Assembly: GCF_003284585.1 (NCBI RefSeq) | Contig: NZ_QKRX01000022.1 | Span: forward strand, 1 to 44,588 | Reading direction: 5' to 3' | DNA length: 44,588 nucleotides | Origin: Nitrincola tibetensis | GTDB taxonomy: Bacteria > Pseudomonadota > Gammaproteobacteria > Pseudomonadales > Balneatricaceae | Shown: piece by piece, positions 10,515 to 19,785 of the stretch | How the letters are laid out: each line of letters opens with the position of its first letter | Position numbering within the stretch: the stretch's first letter is position 1 | Position numbers and translations under genes: made by a program | Notes under the pieces: generated by a model | Database searches by the model: none | Told to the model about the DNA's origin: nothing | Seen by the model: only the letters and a program-made list of their open reading frames with translations

Positions 10515-11716
10515 CGTGTTGTAGGTAAGTGTGGGGCAATATGTTCGATTAATTGACGTGCTAACTGGCGTTTTGATGTTTGAGGTAGGGATATTTCATC
10601 GGTTGATGTGATTAACGTGACTTGGTTCTCATCACTGTTAAAACCGATACCTGCAATCGACACATCGTTGGCAATAATCATATCCAACTGTTTACGAAGG
10701 CGCTTCTCGCGTGCGTAATTTAAGACGTCGTTGGTTTCAGCTGCAAACCCTATGGTAAAGGGCTTGTTGGGTAGGGCTGCAATGGTGGCAATGATGTCAG
10801 CGTTTTTGATGAGTCGAATCTCCATTGATTCTTCTTTACCCTTTTTGAGTTTGTTCGTTGATACGAACTCTGGGCGATAGTCTGCAACGGCGGCTGCTCC
10901 AATAAAAACATCACAGTTGTCAGCGGTATGTAAGGCGGCATCAAGCATATCTTGCGCGGATTCTACCATAATGCGTTTTACATGTGCTGGGGCATGTAAA
11001 TTGACCGGACCACTAATTAATATGACTTCTGCACCGGCATCTGCCGCAGCTTCTGCTAAAGCGTACCCCATTTTCCCAGAACTGTGATTGGATATGAACC
11101 GAACAGGATCTATCGCTTCTCGGGTGGGCCCTGCTGTGATAACAATACGTTTACCATTTAGTAGATCATAATCAAATTGGTTGGCAATAGCCTGTAGTAG
11201 CGCTTCTGGCTCTAGCATACGTCCTATGCCCGTATCACCGCAGGCTTGTTCACCAGACGCTGGTCCAAAGAGCTGGATGCCTCTTGCTTGTAATGCTTGA
11301 ACGTTTAGTTGAGTTTGCTGATCGCGCCACATTGCTTGATTCATAGCGGGCGCTAAACACAGGGGCGCATCGGAAGCTAGGCATAGGGTGGTGAGAAGAT
11401 CATTTCCCATACCTGCTGCGACACGTGCCATAAAGTCCGCTGTTGCGGGGGCCACTAGAATAAGGTCAGCCCAACGCGCCAGCTCGATATGTCCCATGCC
11501 AGCTTCAGCTTCTGGGTCAAGAAGCTGTAGGTGAACTGGGTTACCCGATAAGGCCTGTAAGGTTAAAGGGGTAATGAACTCCGCAGCGGCAGGTGTCATG
11601 ACAACCCTGACATCAGCCCCTGCTTTTTTAAGCATGCGAGTGAGCTCTGCGCTTTTGTAAGCTGCAATCCCCCCAGTTATTCCTAGTAGTATCTGTCGAT
11701 TGGTCAGTCTTAGCAT
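10511..11716 (-). CDS. coaBC: bifunctional phosphopantothenoylcysteine decarboxylase / phosphopantothenate-cysteine ligase
   Basis: Steps two and three of CoA synthesis from pantothenate. The 401-residue protein is a fusion: an N-terminal flavoprotein decarboxylase (CoaC, about 1-185; motifs [20 protein letters not shown], and the CGDTGIGRM loop with the active-site Cys), then the ligase (CoaB, about 190-401; [40 protein letters not shown]). It is first in a minus-strand operon with dut, algC, argB and slmA, and diverges from radC across about 120 bases. Confidence 0.97.
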   Translation of the reverse strand: MLRLTNRQILLGITGGIAAYKSAELTRMLKKAGADVRVVMTPAAAEFITPLTLQALSGNPVHLQLLDPEAEAGMGHIELARWADLILVAPATADFMARVAAGMGNDLLTTLCLASDAPLCLAPAMNQAMWRDQQTQLNVQALQARGIQLFGPASGEQACGDTGIGRMLEPEALLQAIANQFDYDLLNGKRIVITAGPTREAIDPVRFISNHSSGKMGYALAEAAADAGAEVILISGPVNLHAPAHVKRIMVESAQDMLDAALHTADNCDVFIGAAAVADYRPEFVSTNKLKKGKEESMEIRLIKNADIIATIAALPNKPFTIGFAAETNDVLNYAREKRLRKQLDMIIANDVSIAGIGFNSDENQVTLITSTDEISLPQTSKRQLARQLIEHIAPHLPTTR

Positions 11717-11835
11717 GGCTTAGAGATCCGATTTCCCATGTGTTCCAGAAGTTTGATAAGATAACATTTCACTTTGCATTTGCGTAGACTCGTTCAAGCG
11801 GGAAGCTTGATAAATCGGAACTAGGGAAGTTTATT

Positions 11836-12510
11836 ATGTCTATACGTCACTGGCCTGTTGCCGAAAGACCAAGAGAAAAACTCTTATCTCAAGGTGTCAC
11901 CAGCTTATCTGACGCTGAGTTATTGGCCATTTTTTTGCGCACGGGAATTGCGGGCAAGTCGGCAGTTGATCTTGCAAGAGAGTTGCTTCATCGCTTTGGT
12001 GGGCTGCGGCCTCTGATGGAAAGCAACGAGTCGGATTTCTGTCAGGCGCACGGCCTAGGCCAAGCTAAATATGTTCAGCTGCAAGCCATTATGGAAATGT
12101 CGAGACGGCACTTAGAGTCAACATTAATGAGAGACTCTGCGCTCGAAAGCCCGCATGTTGTCAGACGTTACCTCTCGGCGAAATTAAGGCACGAACCGCG
12201 CGAGATTTTTGCATGCTTGCTGCTCGATAACCGTCACAGGGTCATTCGCTATGAAGCTTTGTTTTTCGGGACCATCAATGCCGCATCCGTTTATCCAAGA
12301 GAAGTGGTAAAGCTCGCATTAGCGCATAATGCCGCCGCAGTTATCCTTAGCCATAACCATCCTTCGGGGATTGCCGAGCCTTCGCAGGCGGATCGTCAGA
12401 TTACCGACCGACTTGTTGAAGCCTTAGCTGTTGTCGATATTCGCGTTCTAGATCATATGGTTATCGGTGATGGCGAAGTGGTTTCTTTTGCCGAGCGAGG
12501 GTGGATCTGA
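11836..12510 (+). CDS. radC: RadC family protein (JAB/MPN domain)
   Basis: A 224-residue protein with a helix-hairpin-helix-like N-terminal region (about 15-75) and a C-terminal JAB1/MPN-like metalloprotease fold. The metal motif is intact: [15 protein letters not shown] (HxH...D) preceded by an upstream Glu in REVVKLAL. Although named for radiation sensitivity in E. coli, the biochemical function is not settled. It is divergent from coaBC and upstream of rpmB-rpmG, the standard neighbourhood. The ATG start at 11836 has AGGGAAG upstream. Confidence 0.95.
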   Translation: MSIRHWPVAERPREKLLSQGVTSLSDAELLAIFLRTGIAGKSAVDLARELLHRFGGLRPLMESNESDFCQAHGLGQAKYVQLQAIMEMSRRHLESTLMRDSALESPHVVRRYLSAKLRHEPREIFACLLLDNRHRVIRYEALFFGTINAASVYPREVVKLALAHNAAAVILSHNHPSGIAEPSQADRQITDRLVEALAVVDIRVLDHMVIGDGEVVSFAERGWI

Positions 12511-12561
12511 GTCTGTTGGTGAAAAAATCATCAATTAACTGGTAAATGAAGGATAAAGCGG

Positions 12562-12567
12562 TATAAT
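12562..12567 (+). promoter_or_regulatory. candidate -10 element for rpmB-rpmG
   Basis: A perfect TATAAT lies 132 bases before the rpmB start. No convincing -35 is at the normal distance. If used, the leader would be about 125 bases and include a small GAGAG/CTCTC hairpin around 12630-12655. Confidence 0.5.
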
Positions 12568-12698
12568 ATGCGCCCTTCTATCCCATAATGGTACGGTATT
12601 TTGTCCGGGTCAGTGGACGCTCCGCCTGAGAGAGTCATAGTGTCGCTCTCAATAAACATCGGATAGGGTCAATTAACTTATGTATCAGGATTAATACA

Positions 12699-12935
12699 AT
12701 GTCTCGAGTTTGTATGGTTACGGGTAAAAGCCCGATGACCGGAAACAATGTATCACACTCTAACCGTAAAACGCGTCGTCGTTTTTTGCCTAACTTGCAT
12801 TGGCACCGTTTTTGGGTTGAGAGCGAGAACCGCTTTGTACGTCTGCGTGTATCTTCTAAAGGTATGCGCATTATTGATAAAAAGGGTATCGATTCAGTTC
12901 TGACTGAATTGCGTACTCGTGGCGAAAAGGTTTAA
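12699..12935 (+). CDS. rpmB: 50S ribosomal protein L28
   Basis: A 78-residue basic ribosomal protein of the large subunit. The opening [34 protein letters not shown] is almost invariant in gammaproteobacteria. It is followed by rpmG with 11 bases between stop and start, forming the usual L28-L33 pair. Confidence 0.98.
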   Translation: MSRVCMVTGKSPMTGNNVSHSNRKTRRRFLPNLHWHRFWVESENRFVRLRVSSKGMRIIDKKGIDSVLTELRTRGEKV

Positions 12936-12946
12936 GGAGCTAGACG

Positions 12947-13117
12947 ATGGCAGCAAAAGGTGCTCGTGAGAAGATCCGCCTGGTTTCCTCAGCCGGAACA
13001 GGACACTTCTACACTACTGACAAGAACAAGCGCAACACACCAGACAAGTTCGAATTCAAAAAATACGATCCTGTCGTGCGTAAGCATGTAATGTATAAAG
13101 AAGCTAAAATTAAGTAA
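12947..13117 (+). CDS. rpmG: 50S ribosomal protein L33
   Basis: A 56-residue protein starting [20 protein letters not shown] and ending [11 protein letters not shown], the classic L33 sequence. It has no CXXC pairs, so it is the zinc-independent form. An AAGGAG ribosome-binding site lies upstream. It follows rpmB and is closed by a strong terminator. Confidence 0.97.
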   Translation: MAAKGAREKIRLVSSAGTGHFYTTDKNKRNTPDKFEFKKYDPVVRKHVMYKEAKIK

Positions 13118-13134
13118 TTCTTAATTTGCTTCGA

Positions 13135-13175
13135 AAAGCCCGGACTTGGTGACACTAAGTGCCGGGCTTTTTTTT
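13135..13175 (+). terminator. rpmB-rpmG terminator
   Basis: AAAGCCCGG at 13135-13143 pairs with CCGGGCTTT at 13162-13170, and the T-tract runs to 13175. A textbook intrinsic terminator 17 bases after rpmG. Confidence 0.93.
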
Positions 13176-13312
13176 GCCTGACCCGATGATAAGTTAAGGT
13201 CTGAGGCTCACTTCTGATACACTCTAGTTAGTTGCCTGTGCTAATCGGTATTGAGATTGCACAACGTATTCCTTGTATAGACTCATAACCTCGCTTAGCT
13301 AAGACAGTAATC

Positions 13313-14125
13313 ATGCCTGAATTGCCCGAAGTAGAAACCACTCGACGTGGAATAGAGCCCCATATTCTTAGTCATCGTGTAGATAAGGTCATGATTCGCC
13401 AGCCGAAACTTCGCTGGCCTGTACCGGATGACCTTGCGACGTTGATCGAACATCAATTAATTGAGGGCGTCTATAGGCGAGGTAAGTATCTCCTGATTGA
13501 TGTTGGCCGAGGTGTCATGCTGATTCATTTAGGTATGTCGGGTAGTTTACGGATTGTGGAGCAAGGCACTCCCGTGGCTAAACATGATCATGCAGATTTC
13601 TGTTTGAGCTCTGGACAATTGATGCGTTTTACAGATCCTAGACGTTTTGGAGCGATACTTTGGCAGGCAAAGGGCGAAATTCATCCCTTGCTCACTCGTT
13701 TGGGGCCAGAGCCCTTAACTGATGAATTTAATGCTCAGTATTTGTTTTTGAAGTGTCAGGGACGAACTCAAGCAATAAAAACTTTCTTAATGGATGCACA
13801 GGTTGTTGTAGGCGTTGGAAATATCTACGCGAATGAGGCACTGTTTGCCGCTAGAATTGACCCTCAAAAAGCAGCAGGTTTGCTCTCTTTACAAGATGTG
13901 GAGCGTTTAACCCAGGAAGTTAAGCGTATATTGACTTATGCTGTTGAGCGAGGAGGGACGACCCTGCGTGATTTTGTGGGTGGTGATGGTAAGCCTGGCT
14001 ATTTTCAACAGGAGTTGTATGTTTATGGCCGCAAAGGATTGCCTTGTAAAGTATGTGAGAATATCTTGGTAGAAGTACGTATGGGACAGCGAAGCACGGT
14101 GTTTTGTAAGGTTTGCCAGTGCTAA
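13313..14125 (+). CDS. mutM: formamidopyrimidine-DNA glycosylase
   Basis: A bifunctional base-excision repair glycosylase/AP lyase removing 8-oxoguanine and FaPy. The 270-residue protein begins [17 protein letters not shown], giving the catalytic Pro2 and Glu3; the conserved lysine is in RRGKYLLID; the H2TH region contains [13 protein letters not shown]; the C-terminus has the four-cysteine zinc finger (CKVC ... CKVC). Downstream of rpmG, as in Pseudomonas. Confidence 0.98.
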   Translation: MPELPEVETTRRGIEPHILSHRVDKVMIRQPKLRWPVPDDLATLIEHQLIEGVYRRGKYLLIDVGRGVMLIHLGMSGSLRIVEQGTPVAKHDHADFCLSSGQLMRFTDPRRFGAILWQAKGEIHPLLTRLGPEPLTDEFNAQYLFLKCQGRTQAIKTFLMDAQVVVGVGNIYANEALFAARIDPQKAAGLLSLQDVERLTQEVKRILTYAVERGGTTLRDFVGGDGKPGYFQQELYVYGRKGLPCKVCENILVEVRMGQRSTVFCKVCQC

Positions 14126-14150
14126 TAATGAAACTGAAGAGGTTTAAAAC

Positions 14151-15068
14151 GTGAATATAGCATTTAACTGGCTGTCGATGACATCAGATACCGTTAATGA
14201 CGACCCTGCTCAGCGGGCTAAACTTCGGAAAAAACTTGGTCTAGATCCCTATTTGGCACGTCGTGAAGTACTACGCTTTGTCAATGATGAAATACACGCA
14301 GAGCTTTATACGTATGATGAAGCGGCCCCAGTAATTTTGTTTCTACCAGGAATCGGCACCTATTCTGAACTCTATGCTGAGTGTTTATCCGATTTATCTG
14401 ATACCGGATTTAATGTAATCGGCATTGATCTGCGTGGCCATGGTTATTCGAAAGGCGCACGTGGTGATTATCGTGTCGAGCAGGTTGTACAGGACTTGAT
14501 TCAGATTGTTGATGCCTTATCTGAACGTTTTAAAGGTCCTATTGGAGTCTATGGATACTCAATAGGAGGGTTGCTTGCGGTTGCCTTGGCCGAACGAGAT
14601 GCACGAATTAAGTCCATCTTGTGTGGAACTTTGTTGGTGACTGAAATTGCGCCGGACTTATTGCATCAGTTTGGCTGGGCATGGACATGGGGCACTTCTT
14701 TGTTTTTTCCTGCGGCGTGCTTGCCTTTAAAGTCCTTCATTGATTACGAACAGCTGTTATCCGGCCATCCAGCAGGTCGAGAAATCAACAATGATCCTAG
14801 AATTATTTTCGACTATCCCATAGGGACTTTGGCAAGCTTGTTTACTCATACCAGTGGTGTGGCTAAAAAAGTCTATCCATTCAAGTCTGCTATTATTCAT
14901 GGTGAGCATGATGAAGTGTTGCCTTATGAATATTCCGAGCAAGTGGTGCGGACGCTGCGTCACCCATTTGAGCTCATCAAGGTGCCAGGAGAGGGGCATA
15001 TGATTCCTTGGGATAATCCAAAGCATTTGTCACAGGTTGTATCCGATTGGTTCAAGCGTAGTTTTTGA
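14151..15068 (+). CDS. alpha/beta hydrolase, lysophospholipase/monoglyceride-lipase-like
   Basis: A 305-residue serine hydrolase of the alpha/beta fold. Visible features are the oxyanion-region LPGIGTYSE (about 65-73), the lid-preceding GIDLRGHGYSKG (about 91-102), the nucleophile elbow GYSIGG with Ser137, an acid in HGEHDEVLPYEYS and the catalytic His in GEGHMIPWD near the C-terminus. No signal peptide, so cytoplasmic. It lies 25 bases after mutM and could be read through from it; a bidirectional terminator follows. Substrate cannot be told from sequence. Confidence 0.8.
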   Translation: MNIAFNWLSMTSDTVNDDPAQRAKLRKKLGLDPYLARREVLRFVNDEIHAELYTYDEAAPVILFLPGIGTYSELYAECLSDLSDTGFNVIGIDLRGHGYSKGARGDYRVEQVVQDLIQIVDALSERFKGPIGVYGYSIGGLLAVALAERDARIKSILCGTLLVTEIAPDLLHQFGWAWTWGTSLFFPAACLPLKSFIDYEQLLSGHPAGREINNDPRIIFDYPIGTLASLFTHTSGVAKKVYPFKSAIIHGEHDEVLPYEYSEQVVRTLRHPFELIKVPGEGHMIPWDNPKHLSQVVSDWFKRSF

Positions 15069-15187
15069 TTGAGTCAGCTGCGATTGCTAGCAGAAGTATT
15101 TATACAATACGCTGCTTATTCAGAACGGGGAGTACGGCGCAGATGTTGTATTCTTGACATAAAAGATCAAGGCGACATAAAAGTAAA

Positions 15188-15220
15188 AGGGGCATGTTAT
15201 CCTTAACATGCCCCTCTTTT
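15188..15220. terminator. bidirectional terminator downstream of the hydrolase gene
   Basis: A perfect 12-bp stem (AGGGGCATGTTA at 15188-15199, TAACATGCCCCT at 15204-15215) with a four-base loop. T-rich tracts follow on both strands (CTTTT on plus; TTTTACTTTT on minus). It can end plus-strand transcripts from mutM/hydrolase and any minus-strand transcript of the small ORF at 15233-15331. Confidence 0.85.
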
Positions 15221-15232
15221 AGACTGGCTTTC

Positions 15233-15331
15233 CTAATCCTTGCGAACCCAAACATCGCTGCTCTGCATACTGCATCCGTGGCCGCTGTACTTGCCTTCCT
15301 TCAATTCATTCCATGAACAGGAGATCCACAA
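15233..15331 (-). CDS. possible 32-residue small protein
   Basis: The minus strand encodes a TTG-started peptide rich in Cys, Trp and Ser, containing ISCSWNELKEGKYSGHG and ending SSDVWVRKD. Composition looks protein-like rather than random, and a terminator lies just downstream on this strand. Against it: no clear ribosome-binding site, a weak start codon, and two in-frame stops immediately upstream. I do not recognise a family. It may be a small gene or the remnant of a longer one. Confidence 0.3.
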   Translation of the reverse strand: MWISCSWNELKEGKYSGHGCSMQSSDVWVRKD

Positions 15332-15483
15332 GAGCTATTATGCCTATAGAAAAATTTTAGGATATAGGAGTTTTTCCTAAAATGTCTTAAAACTTCAAAA
15401 AAGTGAAAAACTATACTTGTCAAATAGGTGCCAGCTATTCTCGAACAGGCTAAGCTAGTTATCTTGTATAGTCTGTTTTTAGG

Positions 15484-15507
15484 AAAAGATGCGGATGGCA
15501 TCTTTTT
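15484..15507 (+). terminator. terminator-like hairpin upstream of hemB
   Basis: AAAAGATGC at 15484-15492 pairs with GCATCTTTT at 15498-15506 around a five-base loop, with a T-tract at 15503-15507. It lies 54 bases before the hemB start, so it could be an attenuator for hemB or the end of a short upstream transcript. Half of the stem is A-T. Confidence 0.45.
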
Positions 15508-15527
15508 GTCATCATACTGTCATATAG

Positions 15528-16568
<1,041 letters not shown>

Positions 16569-16579
16569 GGAAATTGCAA

Positions 16580-18748
16580 ATGAGTGAAGAGGTTATAGAA
16601 CAACTGGAAGCTGAAGCCCTGGCGGCTGCAGCCTTGCTTGAAAGTCGTGAAATTTTGCCGACGATAGACCCTATCGAAAAAGTGCCCGTCGATTTAAAAG
16701 CTTCAGAGTTGTATATCAACAGGGAACTCAGTCATTTGCAGTTTAACGTGCGGGTTCTGGAGCAGGCGCTTGATGAGCGTTATCCCTTGTTGGAACGGCT
16801 GATGTTTCTGCTGATTTTCTCGAGCAATCTGGATGAGTTCTTCGAAATTCGAGTGGCTGAACAACTTCGCCAACTTAAATACGGACGCGAAGATGTCGGT
16901 CCAGATGCGATGCACCCTCAAAAAGTGCTGGAGAAAATTCGCGAGATTTGTGAAGTGAATGTGGATCGGCAATACAAAATTCTCAATGAAATTATGTTTC
17001 CTGCCCTAGATGCGCAGGGAATACGTTTTGTGCGAAGAGGCGCTTGGACCACAGATCAAAAACGTTGGGTTAAAGCCTTTTTTGAAGAGAAAATAGTGCC
17101 CGTGATCAGCCCAATTGGGTTAGATCCATCCCATCCCTTCCCTAGGCTGGTTAACAAAAGTTTGAACTTTATTGTTCAGCTAGAAGGGAAAGATGCCTTT
17201 GGTCGCGAAACGGGTCTTGCCATTATTCCAGCACCGCGGTCTTTGCCAAGGTTGATTCGCTTACCGGATGAATTCTGTGAAGGTGGTGACAACCTCATTT
17301 TCCTTTCTTCGATTATCCATGAGTTCGCAGATGAGCTATTCCCTGGCATGCGTGTAAAAGGTTGTTACCAATTCAGGATTACTCGAAATGCAGATTTAAG
17401 TTTCGATATCGAGGAGGTTGAAGATTTAGCACGAACCTTAAGAGGGGAGCTTCACTCACGAAAATACGGGGATGCCGTGAGACTTGAGGTTGATCAACGC
17501 ACACCAGAGGAATTAATCAGCTTCTTGATTGCTGAATTTCATTTGAACGATAGCCAAGTTTACCGTGTCAATGGGCCCGTTAACTTAAACCGTTTGATGG
17601 CAGTGAGAGACTTGGTTGATCATCCGCATTTACGCTGGAAGCCCTTTACGCCTGGCTTACCGGGCAAATTGAAAACCAGTAAAGATATTTTCGGTATCTT
17701 GCGTAAAAATGATCAATTACTGATGCACCCCTTTCAGTCGTTCACGCCGGTGATAGATCTGCTGCGACAAGCGGCCAAAGACCCTGATGTGATTGCGATT
17801 AAACAAACGCTATATCGAACAGGCGTCAAGTCCGACATTGTTAACTCGCTGGTCGAAGCGGCTCGAAATGGCAAGGAAGTCACGGTTGTGATTGAGTTGC
17901 GTGCGCGCTTTGACGAAGAAAGTAACTTGCAGCTCGCCAGTCGTCTTCAGGAAGCGGGATGCTTGGTCGTGTACGGTGTGGTTGGATATAAAACACATGC
18001 CAAAATGATGCTGATTATTCGCCGTGAGGGCAATAACTTAGTGCGCTACTGTCATTTAGGTACGGGGAATTACCACTCAGGAACCGCTCGTCTCTATACT
18101 GACTATAGCTATCTGACGTGTGATAAAGACGTTGGGGAGGATGTGCATAAAGTCTTCCAGCAGCTAACGGGTATGGGTAAGATCCAAAAACTGAAGAAGC
18201 TGTTTAATGCGCCCTTCACACTGCATGCGAGAATGATCGAGCTGATGCAGAATGAAATACGCAATGTCCAAGCTGGAAAAGTTGGCCGCATTGTTATAAA
18301 AGTGAATGGCTTAACTGAGCCGCGCTTGATCCGAGGGTTGTATGAAGCGTCTCAAGCGGGTGTGCAAATTGATCTTATCATTCGTGGAATGTGTCGACTG
18401 CGCCCTGAGTTGCCTGAAATCTCAGAAAATATCCGTGTGCATTCAATCATTGGCCGCTTCTTAGAACATACCCGTGTTTACTATTTTGAAAATGCGGGCG
18501 ATCCATTGGTGTATTGCAGCAGTGCCGATTGGATGGAACGCAATATGCTCAATCGTGTTGAAACGGGTTTCCAAATCATGGGTAAGCATGCTGAGCGAAT
18601 CAAGAAAGAGCTCGACTACTATATAAAAGATAACTGCCAAAGCTGGGAGTTGCATTCAGATGGAAGCTATTCTTTACTGCAGCCTGCCGAAGGAGAAGAG
18701 CGCTTTAGTGCTCAACAAGCACTCTTAGAAGAGCTTGCAACACTCTAG
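16580..18748 (+). CDS. ppk: polyphosphate kinase 1
   Basis: Reversible synthesis of inorganic polyphosphate from ATP. I take ATG 16580, not the TTG at 16574, because TAAGGA (16565-16570) is at normal distance only from the ATG; this gives 722 residues. Domains run in family order: N-terminal helical domain (SELYINRELSHLQFNVRVLEQA), head domain, and two PLD-like catalytic domains. The autophosphorylated His is in YKTHAKMMLIIRRE, the second conserved His in LEHTRVYYFEN, and CHLGTGNYHSGTARLYTDYS is intact. It lies between hemB and oxyR; no ppx gene is adjacent. Confidence 0.97.
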   Translation: MSEEVIEQLEAEALAAAALLESREILPTIDPIEKVPVDLKASELYINRELSHLQFNVRVLEQALDERYPLLERLMFLLIFSSNLDEFFEIRVAEQLRQLKYGREDVGPDAMHPQKVLEKIREICEVNVDRQYKILNEIMFPALDAQGIRFVRRGAWTTDQKRWVKAFFEEKIVPVISPIGLDPSHPFPRLVNKSLNFIVQLEGKDAFGRETGLAIIPAPRSLPRLIRLPDEFCEGGDNLIFLSSIIHEFADELFPGMRVKGCYQFRITRNADLSFDIEEVEDLARTLRGELHSRKYGDAVRLEVDQRTPEELISFLIAEFHLNDSQVYRVNGPVNLNRLMAVRDLVDHPHLRWKPFTPGLPGKLKTSKDIFGILRKNDQLLMHPFQSFTPVIDLLRQAAKDPDVIAIKQTLYRTGVKSDIVNSLVEAARNGKEVTVVIELRARFDEESNLQLASRLQEAGCLVVYGVVGYKTHAKMMLIIRREGNNLVRYCHLGTGNYHSGTARLYTDYSYLTCDKDVGEDVHKVFQQLTGMGKIQKLKKLFNAPFTLHARMIELMQNEIRNVQAGKVGRIVIKVNGLTEPRLIRGLYEASQAGVQIDLIIRGMCRLRPELPEISENIRVHSIIGRFLEHTRVYYFENAGDPLVYCSSADWMERNMLNRVETGFQIMGKHAERIKKELDYYIKDNCQSWELHSDGSYSLLQPAEGEERFSAQQALLEELATL

Positions 18749-18771
18749 ATTTAGCCTTCCTAGAAACATTC

Positions 18772-18804
18772 AAAAACAGCGACTTATAATAGTCGCTGTT
18801 TTTG
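18772..18804 (+). terminator. hemB-ppk terminator
   Basis: A perfect 13-bp stem (AAAAACAGCGACT at 18772-18784, AGTCGCTGTTTTT at 18791-18803) with a TATAAT loop. The oxyR gene starts about 65 bases further on. Confidence 0.9.
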
Positions 18805-18870
18805 TCTGGATGCAGATCAATAGCTGGTTTATATTACTAGGCTAGAGATAACACGATATAAGGAATGAGC

Positions 18871-19785
18871 ATGACACTTACAGAGCTCCGTTACATTGTT
18901 ACTTTAGCTCAAGAACAACACTTTGGTCATGCTGCTGAGCGATGCTTTGTTTCACAGCCGACGTTATCCATTGCGGTAAAAAAACTTGAAGATGAGTTAG
19001 GTGTTGCTTTATTTGAACGCAGTAAAAGTGCGGTGCGTGTGACGCCGGTGGGTGAGAAGGTCATACGCCAAGCGCAGGTTGTGTTAGAACAGGCTGAGGC
19101 GATTCGAGACTTAGCCAAAGAAGGCAAAGACCAGTTAGCCAGCCCTCTGCGTGTTGGTGCCATCTTCACGATAGGACCGTATTTATTTCCTCATTTGATA
19201 CCGCAGATGCAAGAGCTAGCACCGCAAATGCCTTTGTATATCGAAGAGAACATGACCGAGACCCTACGCGGTAAAATACGCAATGGCGACTTAGATGCTA
19301 TCATCATTGCGCTACCCTTTAACGAAGCCGATGTTCTCACCCGACCGCTCTATGAAGAACCTTTTATGATGGTGTTGCCAAAAGAGCATCCTCTCAGTTC
19401 AAAAAAAGAAGTCGACCCCTCAATTATAGGCGAGCTGAGAATGCTGTTACTGGGTGAAGGCCATTGCTTTCGAGACCAAGTGCTAGAGGCATGCCCCACA
19501 CTGAACCAATCCTTTCATAACCAGCATACAGTGACTGAGGGCAGCTCCTTAGAGACGATTCGCATGATGGTGGCGTCGGGATTAGGCTGTAGTGTATTAC
19601 CTCAATCTGCGATTGAAGGGCACCCCTCTAGCCACTTAGTTGCGGTGCGGCCTTTTTCTAAACCCAGTCCTATGAGAACCGTTGCGGTGGCTTGGCGGGC
19701 AAGCTTTCCACGTCCACAAGCGATTGAAGCACTTATGCAAGCGATCAGTCGTTGCCCACTTAAACCGATTCAATCAAAAGACTGA
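18871..19785 (+). CDS. oxyR: hydrogen-peroxide-sensing LysR regulator OxyR
   Basis: OxyR activates peroxide-defence genes after forming a disulfide. The protein has a LysR helix-turn-helix (HFGHAAERCFVSQPTLSIAVKKLEDELG, about 18-46) and a substrate-binding-like domain with the redox motif GHCFRDQVLEAC. I choose ATG 18871 over ATG 18865 because AAGGA (18860-18864) abuts the first and is six bases from the second. With this start the redox cysteines are Cys199 and Cys208, the same numbers as in E. coli OxyR. It overlaps recG by one base (TGATG), so the two are coupled, as in Pseudomonas. Confidence 0.96.
   Translation: MTLTELRYIVTLAQEQHFGHAAERCFVSQPTLSIAVKKLEDELGVALFERSKSAVRVTPVGEKVIRQAQVVLEQAEAIRDLAKEGKDQLASPLRVGAIFTIGPYLFPHLIPQMQELAPQMPLYIEENMTETLRGKIRNGDLDAIIIALPFNEADVLTRPLYEEPFMMVLPKEHPLSSKKEVDPSIIGELRMLLLGEGHCFRDQVLEACPTLNQSFHNQHTVTEGSSLETIRMMVASGLGCSVLPQSAIEGHPSSHLVAVRPFSKPSPMRTVAVAWRASFPRPQAIEALMQAISRCPLKPIQSKD

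Noticed and set aside
15154-15182. A TTGACA box followed by CATAAA as a promoter
   Set aside because: The expected start would fall within a few bases of the strong terminator at 15188, so a useful transcript is unlikely.
15301-15501. A 66-residue minus-strand ORF in the gap before hemB
   Set aside because: Composition is not protein-like, it runs through hairpins and A/T-rich repeats, and there is no ribosome-binding site.
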